A stretch of DNA of 64,000 nt from Lachnospiraceae bacterium (GTDB lineage: Bacteria > Bacillota > Clostridia > Lachnospirales > Lachnospiraceae). The position numbers were made by a program, and so were the translations under genes. This document shows positions 20,028 to 32,700 of this stretch, in pieces. Each line of letters starts with the position of its first letter. Within the stretch, counting starts at the first letter, position 1. The stretch is taken from contig JAAWAR010000028.1 of the NCBI GenBank assembly GCA_022792295.1, positions 25,842 to 89,841 of the forward strand, written 5' to 3'. The notes beneath the pieces are model-generated. The model ran no database searches, was not told the DNA's origin, and worked only from the letters and a program-made list of their open reading frames with translations.

Positions 20028-21266
20028 TTACCATTTGTCGCAGTGGTACAAATGTCTCGGAATCCCATCCACCATGATCGGCGGGACGTCTCCCTGGATT
20101 AAAGGCTTGACATAGCTGATAAAATCTTCGGTCACATAATCTCCGGACTCGTTGATCCATTTTCTAGGAACAACTTTCTCCACATTGGATACCTTGTGTA
20201 CGTTGCGCAGACTTGTCGTACACTGGTACGGATCATCGGAAAGGCGCTCTAAGATTACCATCTCGCCGGTATCGCCCTCATCGGCCGCTTTGACTGCAGC
20301 TCCGCCCACCTGGAACGCTTCTATGATGTCGATCCGCGAGCTAAGATGGGATGCCGCTCTCTGGAGCGTGGAAAGCTCGATGCCTCTGGTCTTGCAGCCG
20401 ATCTCGTTTGCAATCCTGCAGGCCAGGTAATTTGCCGTGCCGCTAAGCTGCTTATGGCCGAAGGCATCCACATAATCGACTCCATCCGTCAGCTCGCATA
20501 CATAGCGGCCATCCTGTAAACGAATCCCCTCAGAGACCGCCACAACGACCGACTGCTTCTTTTTAAGGAGCTCCTTCGTCTTTTCCACGAATTTCTCCAC
20601 GTCAAAGGCCAGCTCCGGCAGATAAATAAGATCCGGCCCCTCACAGTCCTCGCCCCTGGCGAGAGCCGTGGCCCCGGTAAGCCATCCGGCGTTTCGGCCC
20701 ATGACCTCAATGATCGTGACAAGACCCTTGCCGTACTCCAGCGCATTACTGTCACGGATGATCTCTTTTGTGGATGTCCCGATATATTTTGCGGCACTTC
20801 CGTAACCCGGCGTATGATCTGTGAGCGCAAGATCGTTATCGATCGTCTTCGGAACGCCGATAAACTTTGTCGAATGTCCCTTTACAATCGCGTAATCCGA
20901 AAGCTTTTTGATCGTATCCATGGAATCGTTGCCGCCGATATAAATAAAACACTCAATCTCCAATTTATCCAGAATCGAAAAAATTCTCTCAAATGTTTCC
21001 GGATCCTCGTGTATCTCCGGAAGCTTGTACCGGCATGAGCCAAGATAGGCGGCCGGTGTCCTCTTTAAAAGCTCTACGTCCAAGTCGTTGCGGATATGCT
21101 CCGAAAGATCGACGTACTGCTCGTCCATCAGGCCCTGAATTCCGTGCAGCATTCCGTATACCTTCTTTGCGCCTCTGTCAATCGCTGTCCTGTACACACC
21201 CGCAAGGCTGGAGTTAATCGCTGAGGTCGGGCCTCCTGACTGCCCGACGATCACATTCCCATTCAT
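20028..21266 (-). CDS. 6-phosphofructokinase, predicted PPi-dependent type
   Basis: VGQSGGPTSAINSS; GGNDSMD and PKTIDNDL (Asp/Lys signature of PPi-PFK). Confidence 0.88.
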   Translation of the reverse strand: MNGNVIVGQSGGPTSAINSSLAGVYRTAIDRGAKKVYGMLHGIQGLMDEQYVDLSEHIRNDLDVELLKRTPAAYLGSCRYKLPEIHEDPETFERIFSILDKLEIECFIYIGGNDSMDTIKKLSDYAIVKGHSTKFIGVPKTIDNDLALTDHTPGYGSAAKYIGTSTKEIIRDSNALEYGKGLVTIIEVMGRNAGWLTGATALARGEDCEGPDLIYLPELAFDVEKFVEKTKELLKKKQSVVVAVSEGIRLQDGRYVCELTDGVDYVDAFGHKQLSGTANYLACRIANEIGCKTRGIELSTLQRAASHLSSRIDIIEAFQVGGAAVKAADEGDTGEMVILERLSDDPYQCTTSLRNVHKVSNVEKVVPRKWINESGDYVTEDFISYVKPLIQGDVPPIMVDGIPRHLYHCDKW

Positions 21267-21310
21267 GTGATGTTGCCCCTTTCATTCATTTTTTTATTAC
21301 TATACGACAT

Positions 21311-21781
21311 TTATTTCCGATTTTCAAGCAAATCAGCATTTTCTTTTTCCTTCATCCGAAACCATTTATCGAGCTTAGCAAGCGCCCGGATCAAAAGACG
21401 CAGTTCGCTCTTTTCCATGCCTTCCATAATCGCTTTGATTAGCTCGCTGTGGAACCGCGCATGGTGTTCATAGGCTTTTTTCCCTTTTTCCGAAAGAGAG
21501 ATATAAACAACCCGTCTGTCCTCCTGCCCCCGCTCTCTGACCACATAGCCTTTTTTTACCAGGCTGTTCATGGCAATCGTCAGTGTTCCCACTGTCACAG
21601 AGAGCTCTCTGGCGATCGAGGTCATATTTTTGGGCGCGCCGGCGCCAATCGCCTCCATCACATGCATGTCGTTATTTGTAATATCTTTGAATTCCTGTGT
21701 GATAATTGCCTTCTGTTCGATGTCCATGACATCGCGGAACAGACGCACCAGTACCTCATTCAGTATCTCGTAATCGTTCAA
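21311..21781 (-). CDS. MarR family transcriptional regulator
   Basis: wHTH with VKKGYVVRERGQEDRRVVYISLSEKGKK. Confidence 0.9.
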   Translation of the reverse strand: MNDYEILNEVLVRLFRDVMDIEQKAIITQEFKDITNNDMHVMEAIGAGAPKNMTSIARELSVTVGTLTIAMNSLVKKGYVVRERGQEDRRVVYISLSEKGKKAYEHHARFHSELIKAIMEGMEKSELRLLIRALAKLDKWFRMKEKENADLLENRK

Positions 21782-21816
21782 CGGAGGGTTCCTCTCTTGC
21801 TTTTTGAGTTGCCTTT

Positions 21817-21845
21817 AGTATAGCGCAGATTTTGCATGAAAACAA
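21817..21845 (-). promoter_or_regulatory. Candidate promoter of the marR-like gene
   Basis: TTGTTT-N17-TATACT on the minus strand. Confidence 0.4.
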
Positions 21846-21852
21846 CAGCTTT

Positions 21853-22386
21853 TCACACCTGCCCCATAAATCCGGCCAGAAAAATGCTGGCGGCGATGCC
21901 TCCTGCCGTGGCCAAAAGCGCTCCCGGAAGTGTCCATCTGGTCTTTCGGATGCCTGCGCTCATAAAATACACGCTCATTGTGTAAAAAATCGTCTCCGTA
22001 CAGCCCATCATAATAGACACCATATTTCCGACCAGGGAATCCGGCCCATATTCCTTAAAAATGTCAAGGATCAGGCCAGTCGCGGCCGAGCTGGACACCA
22101 TCCGTACCAAAATGACTGGAATCAAAGGAAGCGGGATATGAAGCCTGGAAGCGGGAATCTTGAGGAACTCCGAGGCCGCCTCCAAAAGCCCCGAGGCACG
22201 CAGAATCCCCACCGCAGCCATCAATCCGATCAACGTCGGCAGGATTTGGGCCACCGTCTTCATCCCTTCTATGGCTCCCTTTAAAAAATCGTCAAATACT
22301 GGTCTGCCCGCAAGCAGGCCGAAGCCGACGATATAAAAAATGGAGAGCGGCACCATGAATTCTGATAAAAAGATCAAAATATCCAT
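21853..22386 (-). CDS. spmB: Spore maturation protein B-like (nucleoside recognition domain)
   Basis: FVPLSIFYIVGFGLLAGRPVFDDFLKGAIEGMKTVAQILPTLIGLMAAVGILRASG. Confidence 0.85.
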   Translation of the reverse strand: MDILIFLSEFMVPLSIFYIVGFGLLAGRPVFDDFLKGAIEGMKTVAQILPTLIGLMAAVGILRASGLLEAASEFLKIPASRLHIPLPLIPVILVRMVSSSAATGLILDIFKEYGPDSLVGNMVSIMMGCTETIFYTMSVYFMSAGIRKTRWTLPGALLATAGGIAASIFLAGFMGQV

Positions 22387-22476
22387 TGCTTTCCCTTAAG
22401 CTTCTTCTTTCTCCTATTGTATTCCTTTTTAAAATCGGATATACTTGTTTCATTCTTATGAAACGGAGGAAATGCC

Positions 22477-22833
22477 ATGTCTGTCTTGTTTATCGAATAC
22501 CCCGCCTGCTCAACCTGCAAGAAAGCCAAAAGCTGGCTTGACGCACACAAGATCTCCTACACAGACCGCCATATCAAGGAGAACAATCCCGCCAAAGAGG
22601 AACTCTCCATGTGGCTTAAAAAAAGTGGTCTGCCGCTTAAACGCTTTTTTAATACCAGCGGCCTGCTCTACAAGTCCATGAATCTTAAAGAAAAGCTCCC
22701 TGCACTTTCAGAGGAGGAGGCGCTTTCACTGCTTGCCACAGACGGTATGCTCGTAAAACGCCCCCTCATCGTCGCAGAGGATTTTGTACTCGTTGGCTTT
22801 AAAGAAGCAGAGTGGGAGGAAAAGCTGGGTTAA
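22477..22833 (+). CDS. ArsC/Spx-family reductase-like protein
   Basis: YPACSTCKKAKSWL, LKRFFNTSGLLYKS, MLVKRPLIV. Confidence 0.92.
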   Translation: MSVLFIEYPACSTCKKAKSWLDAHKISYTDRHIKENNPAKEELSMWLKKSGLPLKRFFNTSGLLYKSMNLKEKLPALSEEEALSLLATDGMLVKRPLIVAEDFVLVGFKEAEWEEKLG

Positions 22834-22850
22834 GAAACCCGGCTTTTTTT
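22821..22850. terminator. Convergent terminator containing both overlapping stop codons
   Basis: AAGCTGGGTT-AAGA-AACCCGGCTTTTTTT. Confidence 0.8.
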
Positions 22851-23762
22851 CTTTTTCCGGCCGGCCAGGCCCCATAACGCCGCCACTGCAAGCAGCCCTG
22901 CAAAAAAGCCGATGCCAAGCCTTACGACTGTCAGATGCGTTGTCAGCCACTGGAGAATGCGATCTGCAAGGGGCAGGGGCACTTCCCTTTCCTGCTTGGC
23001 CTCCGTCTGCAAAGGAACGGCCTGCGCCCGGGCTTTTTCTGCCTTTTGCACACTTTCTTTTGTTTCCTCCTCTGCCGCCTCCTCATAGATCCCGATGTAC
23101 TGTTTGCCGCGGATTTCCGGCGTCATGACCTGCCCTCCGTATTTTACCTCCACATTCCGCATCAGTTTTGCGCCTTTCGCCAGGGCGTCTCTGAATAATA
23201 CCCCTTCTTTCTCGTAAGGCGGGCCATCCCAGTCCACCGTTTCTACCCGGTAACAGTCCAGGGGAAGCTTTAGCCATGCAAGAAGTTCCTCCCCGTAATC
23301 CAAAAGCGGCACATCTGCCGGAATCTCTGTATCGCCGAGCAGATAGCTTTCTGCATCGTAGTCCGCCACCGTAAGCGGGAATGAAAAATCCTCTGACCAT
23401 GCCGCTCCCCTTTCTATCATTTCAAGCCTGGGAACCTCCCGTTCAAATGTGATCTCTGCTGTTTCATCTGTAATCGAGATCCTGGCCGTATCCGGCGGCT
23501 GCTCCTTCCCCTCCAGAAAAAAAGATACATTTGCCGAGGCATAAGTTGGTTCACTCGGTTTGGTTGCGTTTCTTATCCTGGTAGAAACCAGACGATAAGT
23601 CTTTCCCTCCTGTACGAGCTCCTCCTTTGGCCTGTACGCCTCGCCGCCGTCCGTAAAAACCGGGCTCTCCCAGGTCAGTCCGGACAGGGAACCGGCGCCT
23701 AAAAGCGCCGGAAGAAAAAATGCCAAAAACCCTGCTGCCTTCCAAAAGACTCTATCTCTCAT
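22830..23762 (-). CDS. Secreted protein with C-terminal TM anchor, partner of the giant adhesin
   Basis: Signal peptide, C-terminal TM plus KKKKSR; strong RBS AAGGAGG; overlaps the giant ORF by 11 nt. Confidence 0.7.
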   Translation of the reverse strand: MRDRVFWKAAGFLAFFLPALLGAGSLSGLTWESPVFTDGGEAYRPKEELVQEGKTYRLVSTRIRNATKPSEPTYASANVSFFLEGKEQPPDTARISITDETAEITFEREVPRLEMIERGAAWSEDFSFPLTVADYDAESYLLGDTEIPADVPLLDYGEELLAWLKLPLDCYRVETVDWDGPPYEKEGVLFRDALAKGAKLMRNVEVKYGGQVMTPEIRGKQYIGIYEEAAEEETKESVQKAEKARAQAVPLQTEAKQEREVPLPLADRILQWLTTHLTVVRLGIGFFAGLLAVAALWGLAGRKKKKSRVS

Positions 23763-26700
23763 CCCTTTTCCTCCTTGTCAGCGCCAGGCCTAAAAGCATG
23801 GCGGTGCTTACGGCCAGGCCAAGCAAATATGTCCCCGGCTGACGGTCGTCTCCGGTCTTTGGAAAGCGGAAATACTTTCTGCCCTCCTGCTTTAAACGCA
23901 AAATCCCTTCTCCCTTCTTGTCCGTCTGATAGGAAGCGAGGATTCGGCCCACTCTCCTCTCCTCCTGCGGTTTGGGCTCCTCAGGTTTTATCCGTACGCA
24001 TATCGTTTTGGGGGGATAGTGCTTGGGCTTATCATCCGGTTTGGGGGGAACTGGCTCCGATTCAGGTTCGGGCTTTGGTTCCTCCGGTTTTGGTTTTTGG
24101 GGCCCAGGCTCCGGCTCTTTGGGGATTTCCTTCTTCTTATCCTCCATTACAACCTGCTCGATCTCTCCGTATTCCGATACGGTAAACGAGATTGCCTCCG
24201 CCGTCTCATAGCCAGCCGGTGCCAGCTTCTCCGTCAGCGTATACCGCTCTCCCGCTTTCAGCCTCGCCTCAAACACATGTGGGCTGTCTCCCGAGATCCA
24301 TTGCTCTATAATCGTTCCATCTGCCTCCTGCAGCATAAGGCTGGCCCCGCTAAGTTCCTCACCGGTTGTCATGTCCGTTTTGCGGATCTCGACCTGCGTT
24401 TCCCGGTTTCTCAAATCGGTCTGAATCAACTCTCCGTTTTCATGAATAGCAAGCGATACCTTCGCTGTCTGAAGGCGGCTTCCGTCGGAAAGCCACAGCA
24501 TTTCCTCCAAAAGAAACGTGGTGCCCGGTGCAAACAGGAGATCTCCATCTGCCTTTCTTCGGTTCTCAATCCGATATTCTGTGAGGGTTTTGGGGTTATC
24601 CCAATAAAGAAGCGCCTTTCCATCACAGGTTTTCAGTGCAAATTGATGTTTGACAGGAAGGCGCCCCAAAAAGCGGACATTCCCATCCTCCCCAAACCTG
24701 AGCCGGAAGGTTTTTCGTCCCGTGGGAAGCACACACCCATCTGAAAACTCTGTCTGCTCGCACAAAGTAAGAACTTCCCCTTCCCTGGCGGTTTTAGCGG
24801 TGATTGGCCATTCTCCCCCGGTTCCCTGCCATTTCGCCAGCTCCTCGCCTTCTTTTAAAAGCGTATAGTGCATGCGGACCGCCGACCGGCCGCTGACGGC
24901 AAGCGCCTGGATTCCCTCTTTTCCTTCCTCATACACGGCCCGGATCGTCTGTGACTGGTCTGTGATGTGGAGAATTCTCCTGCCGTCCCAAGATATGCTG
25001 AACCGGACCGGCACCGCCAGGGCATATCCGTCAGGCACTTTTTCCTCTACCAAAAAATACGTCCTTCCGGCCGCGAGCGTCCCCACGGCCCGATGCGGCC
25101 TTTCCCCAGAAATCCAGCTCTCCACCGCAGATTCCTCCATAATAAAGTGACCGTCTTCTGCCCGTGCCGGATAGATGGAAAGCCTTGCGCCCTCCACGAA
25201 ATGCCCAGTTTTAAAGCTGCTTTTTGAAAACAAAAATTCCGTCTTCTCATTTTCTGCCGTGATCGTACAGATAGGCTTGTCTTTGTCCGGCTCATCAAAC
25301 CGTACTCTCCATCGGTCCCGGCTCAGACGATAGCCCTTTGGCGGGCTGACCTCTTGTACCTCATATGTATCGTACACACAGCCTCCATTTTCATCCAGCT
25401 CTCCTGCCGGTAGCCCTTTGATTACCGCCGTTCCGGTCTCATCGGTAACCGCTCGGACACGTTCTCCTGTCCGCAGGTTTTTTGCTTCGAACCATGCCCC
25501 GCAAAGTCTTTTGTCCTTTTGCGCGCGGTCGCTCTTTTTAATCACAAGCTCTCCCTCTGGGAGCTTTTGTTTTTTCTTTTTATTTTCCATTTCATACCTC
25601 TGCACATGTCCTGTCTCCGTTACCCGTAAAAGTTTTGGGGCCGCCGTATCGTAGCCGGGAGGCGTCCCGGTCTCCACAAGCGCATATAACCCCGGAGGGA
25701 TTCTGTCGATCCTGTGCACACCGTTTGCCGTATCATAGCGGACTGCCGCCGGATGAACCTTACAAAAATTTTCCTTATAGCCAAACTGATAGGCAAACGA
25801 GGTCCTTGGCAGCCCGTTCGTGTCAAGTCCTGCGCGGCCGTCATGCCTCACGGCCGTGATCCGGATCGTCTCCTTTTCCTCCGTCTCCCAAAGCTGCGTT
25901 ACAATCTGTCCGTTGCCGGCCGTATGCGACTCTTTCTGCACGGCATGCCGTTTGACTGCTGTCTTTCCATGCCCTTCTGTCCAGGAAAGTTCATGGAAGC
26001 GGTCCTCATATTCTGCAAACATTGCCTCATACGCATTTGTCATGCCAGGAATATAGCCAGATAAATCCGCGGAATCCCAGCTATCAATCAGGTCTGCGAC
26101 CTCATAGCAAAAGCTCCCGTCAGAATTGAGCACAGCCGGATACAAAGAAAGTTCTGCACAGGCCCCGGATAAAAGCGCCTGCTTTTTTTGCCCCTTCCTT
26201 TCATACTTAAAGATCTCCAGCTTTGTATGGTCGTCTTTAAGCACAAAGGACTGCAGCTTTTCTGTCGGCTTGATGGTAATCTCCATAGAGGCCAAAAGAT
26301 ACCCGGCCGGTGCTTCAAGCTCCTCTAAAATATAATCTCCTGCAGGGATTCCCTCAAAATATTTAGGTCTTCCATCGGTTATCCACAATCCGACCATAGA
26401 AATTGGAGAGTTATCCACTGGGTTTTCCACAATCCACTCAGCAGGGGTTTCCTCCTTTTTGACAAAATAATATCCTTTCGGATATGTCTTAAAGTCCATG
26501 CTCTGGATTCGCTCTGCACGGTACAGTGCCAGCTTCGTGCCGGAAAGCTGGCGGTTTGTGTATGCCCCGCTTCCCTCACTGCTCTGATGCACGCCGGCTC
26601 CTGGCTCCTCTCCATCAACCGTGTTCCGGTAATCCCTGGCCCCGTCTGTCTTGGAAATTTCAACCTTGATTTTTTCATCCGCCATGGCAGTTCTCTGCAC

Positions 26701-29700
26701 GGCCGTCTGTTCCTTTACACAGACGGCCACCGGCATCGCCTTGACATAACCCGCCGGAGCCTTAAGCTCCTCCATGATGTAGCAGCCCGGCATCACACGC
26801 CTTAGCAGGTCGGCCTGCCCATCCGTCTGTCCGTTGTCCGTACCATCCTGCGGGGTTGTTTCTCCGGAGCTCCAGAGATTCGGGAGCAGGTATGCTTCTC
26901 CGAGACGGTGCCACAAAAGCGTATCCTTCGCATACAGCGCCTCGTGATCCCGTATCGTATAGGCCGCCCGGTTATACAGTTCCAAAAGATCGTCATATTG
27001 ATACCGAACATAGTCCCCATCCCGGTCATATATGTTTTTTCCTTTTTCATAGTGATCCTGGCTTTTTTTGTAATATCGGATCAGTCCAAATGCATCATAG
27101 ACCGGCTGCATCCGCTTTTCAAAGCGTTTTTCGGCGGCGTTCCAGCTTCCTGTAAGATAGGCACCCTCTGTCCCGGCATAAATTTCTCCCGGACGTCCTG
27201 TGAGAATCTTCTCTCTTGCAAGCACAGTACCATCCGCCTTATAAGAAACCGTTACCGGCCATACGTAATACCGCGTTTCTTCGGGAGCTTTTGGTCCGGA
27301 TTTTTCTATATAGGCAAGGCCCGTGTATCCGTCCACCTGGGCATCCCGGCATAACGCCTCATCCAAATGGTAGAGGATAGATGCCTCGTCTAACTTCTTA
27401 AACGCTTTCGCCCCGCTGTCGTAAACCAGCTCTGAAAAATCGCCGCCACAGATTTCAAAGACAGGCCTCCCGCCTCTTAATGCGTAGACAGAATCTGTGT
27501 CTGCCGTGATTTTTATCCTTTTTCCTTCTCTGTCATATCCGAACAGGCTGCCCTGCCGGTCGGTTTCAAGCACCCTCAGCCCGCCGAGATCATAAAACAG
27601 GACCGGTGTGTCCTTACGTTCTGTCGTCCGCACCTTCCAGCGTCCGTCCCTTTGCAAAAACTCCGTCTTCTGCCCGGCAAAGCCTTCCTTTACAAGGATC
27701 TCCTTTACATTTCCGTTACGGTCTCTGTTTACCTCCACCCCCTCAAACGTATAATCTTCGCCATCGCCGCCTGCCCGCACTTCAATGGCCTCATACAGCG
27801 CCATCATAGCGCCTGCCACATAGCGGTTTTCGTCCCCGGCCGTCCCAAGTGTTTTGGAAATGTAGCCATAGCCCTGAAACACGCCGTTTTCGTATACAAG
27901 CTCTACGCGCTCTCCCGCTGCCTTACGGTTTTCCAGATATTCGAGCGTCCCCTTTTTCCAGCCAAAGCCCTGGTACTGTCCTGCGCTGTTGTAGGCGAGC
28001 TCCAGATTTTCCAAGCCGTATTCGATTCCCAGAAGGGTGATTGTCCCCTCTACGCGTCCCGATACCTTCATTCCCCGAACCGTGTCCCCGACCTTCCGTT
28101 TGGACACCTCCAGGCTTGTCGCCGTATCATTCACATAGATGCGTGCAGTCTCTGTCCTCTCCTTTTGCCCGTTTCCTTCGGCTTTACTTGTATAGGGATA
28201 GCAGACTGCCGCTGCCTTTTCTTCCCCGCTGTCCGGATAATAAGACACCGCATCGCTGTAGATCTCGACGGGGATGGGCCCGCTCCTTCTATATCCGGCT
28301 GGAGTTTTAAGCTCTGCCAACACGTAGACACCGGCCTTCACCGGATTTGGGGTCTCAAGATAGCCGGCTGTCTGCACAATCTTGCCGCCTTCCTCATTGA
28401 CCACGGTGGACAGCGCCTCAAACTCTCCCGTCCGGACGCCCTTTTCGTCCGAAAAGATTACGACATCCTTCTCCCGGCAGATCGGCGTACCGGCCGCCAC
28501 TGTGCCGGAAAAAAGCTCCCCGGGTCCCATGAACGGCAGGCCTCTTGCAAACGGAGCAATGTGTTCTGCCCCCATCGCCTCCAAAAATTCCCTGCTTCCT
28601 GCGATCCTGGTCGGCCTGCCGTATCTTTTTACTGAGCCGTCCCCGTCTCTCCTCTCGTCGCGCTCCGCCCTATAAAGCGCAAATACCGCGTCATCGTGCA
28701 GGATCGGCTCTCCGGTCTCTGCATCCAGTTTTTCGATCCGCAGCCTCGCCTGATATGGACGGTTCAAAAAACTCTGCTCTGCAAAGCCCGTGTGCGCTGC
28801 CGGTCCCTCACTTTCGGTCTCCGGCACGCTCCACGGCACAAGCATCGGCGCGTATCGTCTGTCATATGCCGTCTGCATTCCGTTCATGGCAAAGACATTA
28901 TCTTTCAGGTACAGGCCATATCCGCTTTCCAGCCCTCCTTTCCCGTCCGGATACGGAACATTGTCTTCAACCGAGGCGTTTTCGCTTCTTAAAACATAGT
29001 GATAATACTCCGCAACCTTTGGATTCCGATATGGTCTGCAATGCTCCTTTTCCTTCTCCCTGTCCAGCCCATAGGGGTAGAGTTCAAAGTCCCCGTCATG
29101 ACTGTGTGCCAGAATCACATACTCTCTGAGCGGTTCCGTATGCGTATTTGCCCACTCCTCATTAAAACGGATCCAATATTTTTTTGCCAGCTCATTGGGT
29201 GTCGTTTCTTTTTTATATTGATAAAAAGAGGAATACATTTCCGACTCTGTTTCATACACGCAGGGAAGTGAAAGCTCCTTTGGCGTGTCAATGGCATAAT
29301 GTCTGTTGGGGAAATCCCCGTATTCCGGCTTATACGGCTGCTGCTCGGAAAGGACGTATTCTCCGTAAGGCAGATACTGCGATATGCCATATGCATATTC
29401 TGTCTTTCCCTCCTTCTTAAACTGCCCCGCAGCAAGAGTCGAACAATCCTGATCGAGCCCTCCTCCCTCCTCGCTGTCCCATAAAATTTCGTACAGAGAA
29501 TCCAGATCATAGCAAAAAAACGGCGCCAAATACTCCTCCGCCTTCAAAATCGCCGCATACAGCGCCTGATCGTACAACTCGTCTGCGTACGCCGTATCGG
29601 AGCCGTCCCCGATTTTTTTCTTCAGCTTGTCCGTTTCCGTCTCCAGATACCAGGTAACTGCAAACTGCCGCACGGCATCCGAGCGCTTTGCGTTTTCCTC

Positions 29701-32700
29701 TGCCGCGGCAGAGGAATTGATCGTATTTCGGATCCCGCTGAATCGGCCGCAGGCAAACGGCTTAAACGACGTATTCATAATCTCCCCGTCGTTGTGCCAC
29801 CGGTCCGTATCTGCCGTTTTGATCGCGTCAAAAAACTTCTCGTAGTTATAGCTCTCCACGAGCCGCGAAGTCCCCGCTTCATCCTCTGCGCGGCACAAGA
29901 CCGTCTCTAAGAGCCTGCGTCCCGTCTTCTTCGTATACAGTCTGGGAACCAGCTCCGGGAAAGCCTCACAAGCGGCCTTCCCATCAAGCAAGATCCCATT
30001 TTTATCCGTCCAGAGAATCATCCCGTCCGGGTCACAGTATAACCGTTCCAAATTGGATTTCAGATAAACCTTAAAACGGAAATTGTCCATTGCCTCTCCA
30101 TCCGATAGCATCTTTTTTACCTTTATTTTCTGCTTGATCGGCCGTTCCAGAAGCTGCAGCGGGAACCTCCCTGTCTCTCCGTCCTCACTTATGCGGGTCT
30201 GTCCACGGTAGGAAAGCGTCTTTTCTGCGATATACGTGTCTGCCGAATTTGCCCCCTCTCCTGTCGAGACAGAAAGTGCCGCGCCCGCAAATCGAAGGAG
30301 ATATTCTGCGAAACCGATCTCCTCTTTGGCCCTGTAGTCAGCCGTATTCCCCGCCCCTAAAGACACAATATCCGCTTCGGTCAGCCGCACCTTTTTTTGC
30401 GGCAGCTTTGCCGTAAACCGCAGCGTAAGGCTTCCTCCGCTGTCTGAAAAGTCCTGTCCGAAGCTGTCCGTCCCTTCGGTCTCCACATGCAATCTATAGA
30501 CCCCTGTTTTTTTATCATAAACGGCCCCTTCTAGCAAAACGTCCTTTTCCACAAGCTCTGTCTCTGTCGTAATCTCAATTTTGTCCACTGCCTCCGTCTC
30601 CAAAATCCGGTACTGGTTTTTCGGATCGCCCAACAGATAGTCGATGATCTCCTCCCCGGCTTTATGGTAGACCATTACCCTATGCCGGATAGCCTCCAAA
30701 ACGCCTTGTTCGCTTACCAGCATGGCCGGTGTAAGTGTTGCGTCGATATAATAGCGTTTATCGCTTCCGCTTCCCATATAATAGCGGCGTTCTACCTCAT
30801 AACGGTATCTTCCCTCCGCCTGATAGGCCTGATACACCCATCTAAGCTCTGCCGGATTTTCATACACCGCGTAAATCCGATCCACCTCCAGGCTCGCACT
30901 TTTCTCCTTTCTTATAAAGAAACGGCGGCTGTCTCTGACAGAGGCACCTGCGTAGAGGACGATTCGGTAATGATCGCCTTCCCTTGTAATAGAGTCTATT
31001 CCTCCAAAGCTCCATTCCGGATTCTCCCTATACCATTCCAGAATCTTTGCAATTAGCTCTCCGTTTGTGCTCCCTGGCGTGATCCCAGACGGTGTCAGCT
31101 CTGCTGTCGCCGCTCCGTAAACCGTCCTTAATGCAGGCTCTAAAGGCGCGGTCGTCTGCCCGTAAATGTCAGGCTCCCCTTTTCTTACTCCGCGGCTGTA
31201 TACCGGTGCATCCCACTGCGAGCAGATGCCATCCGCCGTAACCGGTGTCTCATAGCCGTTTCGATTTAACACCTCCTCTACCGCCGCTTTGACAAAGCAA
31301 AGGCTTTCCGGCTCCAAAAGACTCTCCATAAGAAGCTCCTCTTTGGCGTCGGGCTCCAGATCCAAAAGCTGCATCCTCTTTTTCTCCGGAATCTGCAACG
31401 CCCTTATGATCTGGTCCTCCATGCGGCTTGCCGGAACCTGCCCCGTTATCTTTCCGTCTGTTCCGTATTCAGGTTCGTATCGAACATGGCTTCTGCCGCT
31501 TTCGGCCCGTTTCCAGACCGGATTTCCTTCCGGATCCGTAACCGGCCGCTCCTCGCTTCCTGTCACATGAGGTCCTGTCACACTGGCCTCTCCGCTGTCT
31601 GTCCTGTAAAAGCTTGTCCCCTCCGGGAATCCGGAAAAGATGAGTTCATAGCCCTCTGTTCCTGTTGAGGTGACAAAAAACGGGAGTTCATCGTAGCCCC
31701 TCCCTCCTCCGGCTTCCCCTTCCATGGAGGAGGAAATATCGGAAAGAGAGAGCACTGCGGTTCCCCTGGCCCCGGCTGCCTCAGGGGTCTTAAAGCCGGT
31801 CCCGTAATTTGTACGCTTTTTTGAAAGCCCGTTCACGGAAAGCTCAAATCCCTCGCTTCGGGAAAGCTCCTTCACATAATAGCTTCCGAGAAGCAGTGGC
31901 CGTCCAATCCAGCAGTTTCCGTTTCTTTCCTGATTTTCCTGATACCGGTTTATCGGCCCTTTTCCGTTAAAATCCGGCCGCTTTTTGATCTCTCCCGTCT
32001 CGTAATCATAGGTCACACCGGGCTCTCTTGTACAGGCAAGGAAGTCCGCGTTGCCGTCCTCGTCCGTAGCGGCAACCGCTACGAGATCATTTTTGTGGTA
32101 TACAATGCCAGTGTTGCTTAGTCTTCCCCTACTTTCAAGCTCCGCATCCGGATGGATGAGATCCTCTGCCGCAAAAAGCCCGTAAACCGCTCCCTCAAGC
32201 GTGGCATCCCCTTCGGCCTCCCCGTATGCGGTATAGGTGTCGCTCTCCTTTCTGTATAGATCCAGATCTCTTTTATTGATATGAAGCCGTCCTTCCGTCC
32301 GGTGGTCGCGGACATGCCAGGCATCCCCGCAGTCTTCCTTCCCGCTGCAGTGAGAAAACGTTCCCGATTGACCTTTCTTCAGATGCCGCTTTCCGTCTAA
32401 AGAAGCCCCGGCCAGATAGCCCTGGAAATCTTCCAGACTTCCGCCAAACGCCCACTCATTGTCGTCCGGCTCTGTCTCATCCGAAAACGCCGGCTTAAAC
32501 TGAAAAAGTCGTCTCTGTCTGACAGGCAGTTTCGCCTCCTCCCCCGCATTGGAGGCTGTCGCCCTTTTGACCCTGCTTTTTGCATTGGAAGCTGTCTCCT
32601 TTGCAGTCTGCCTTTTTGCATCGGAGGCCGTCGCCGGCTCCGTGTTTTTTTTGCTATTTTCCGTATCGGAAGCTGGTTTTTGCCATCCCGTCTTCCAAAC

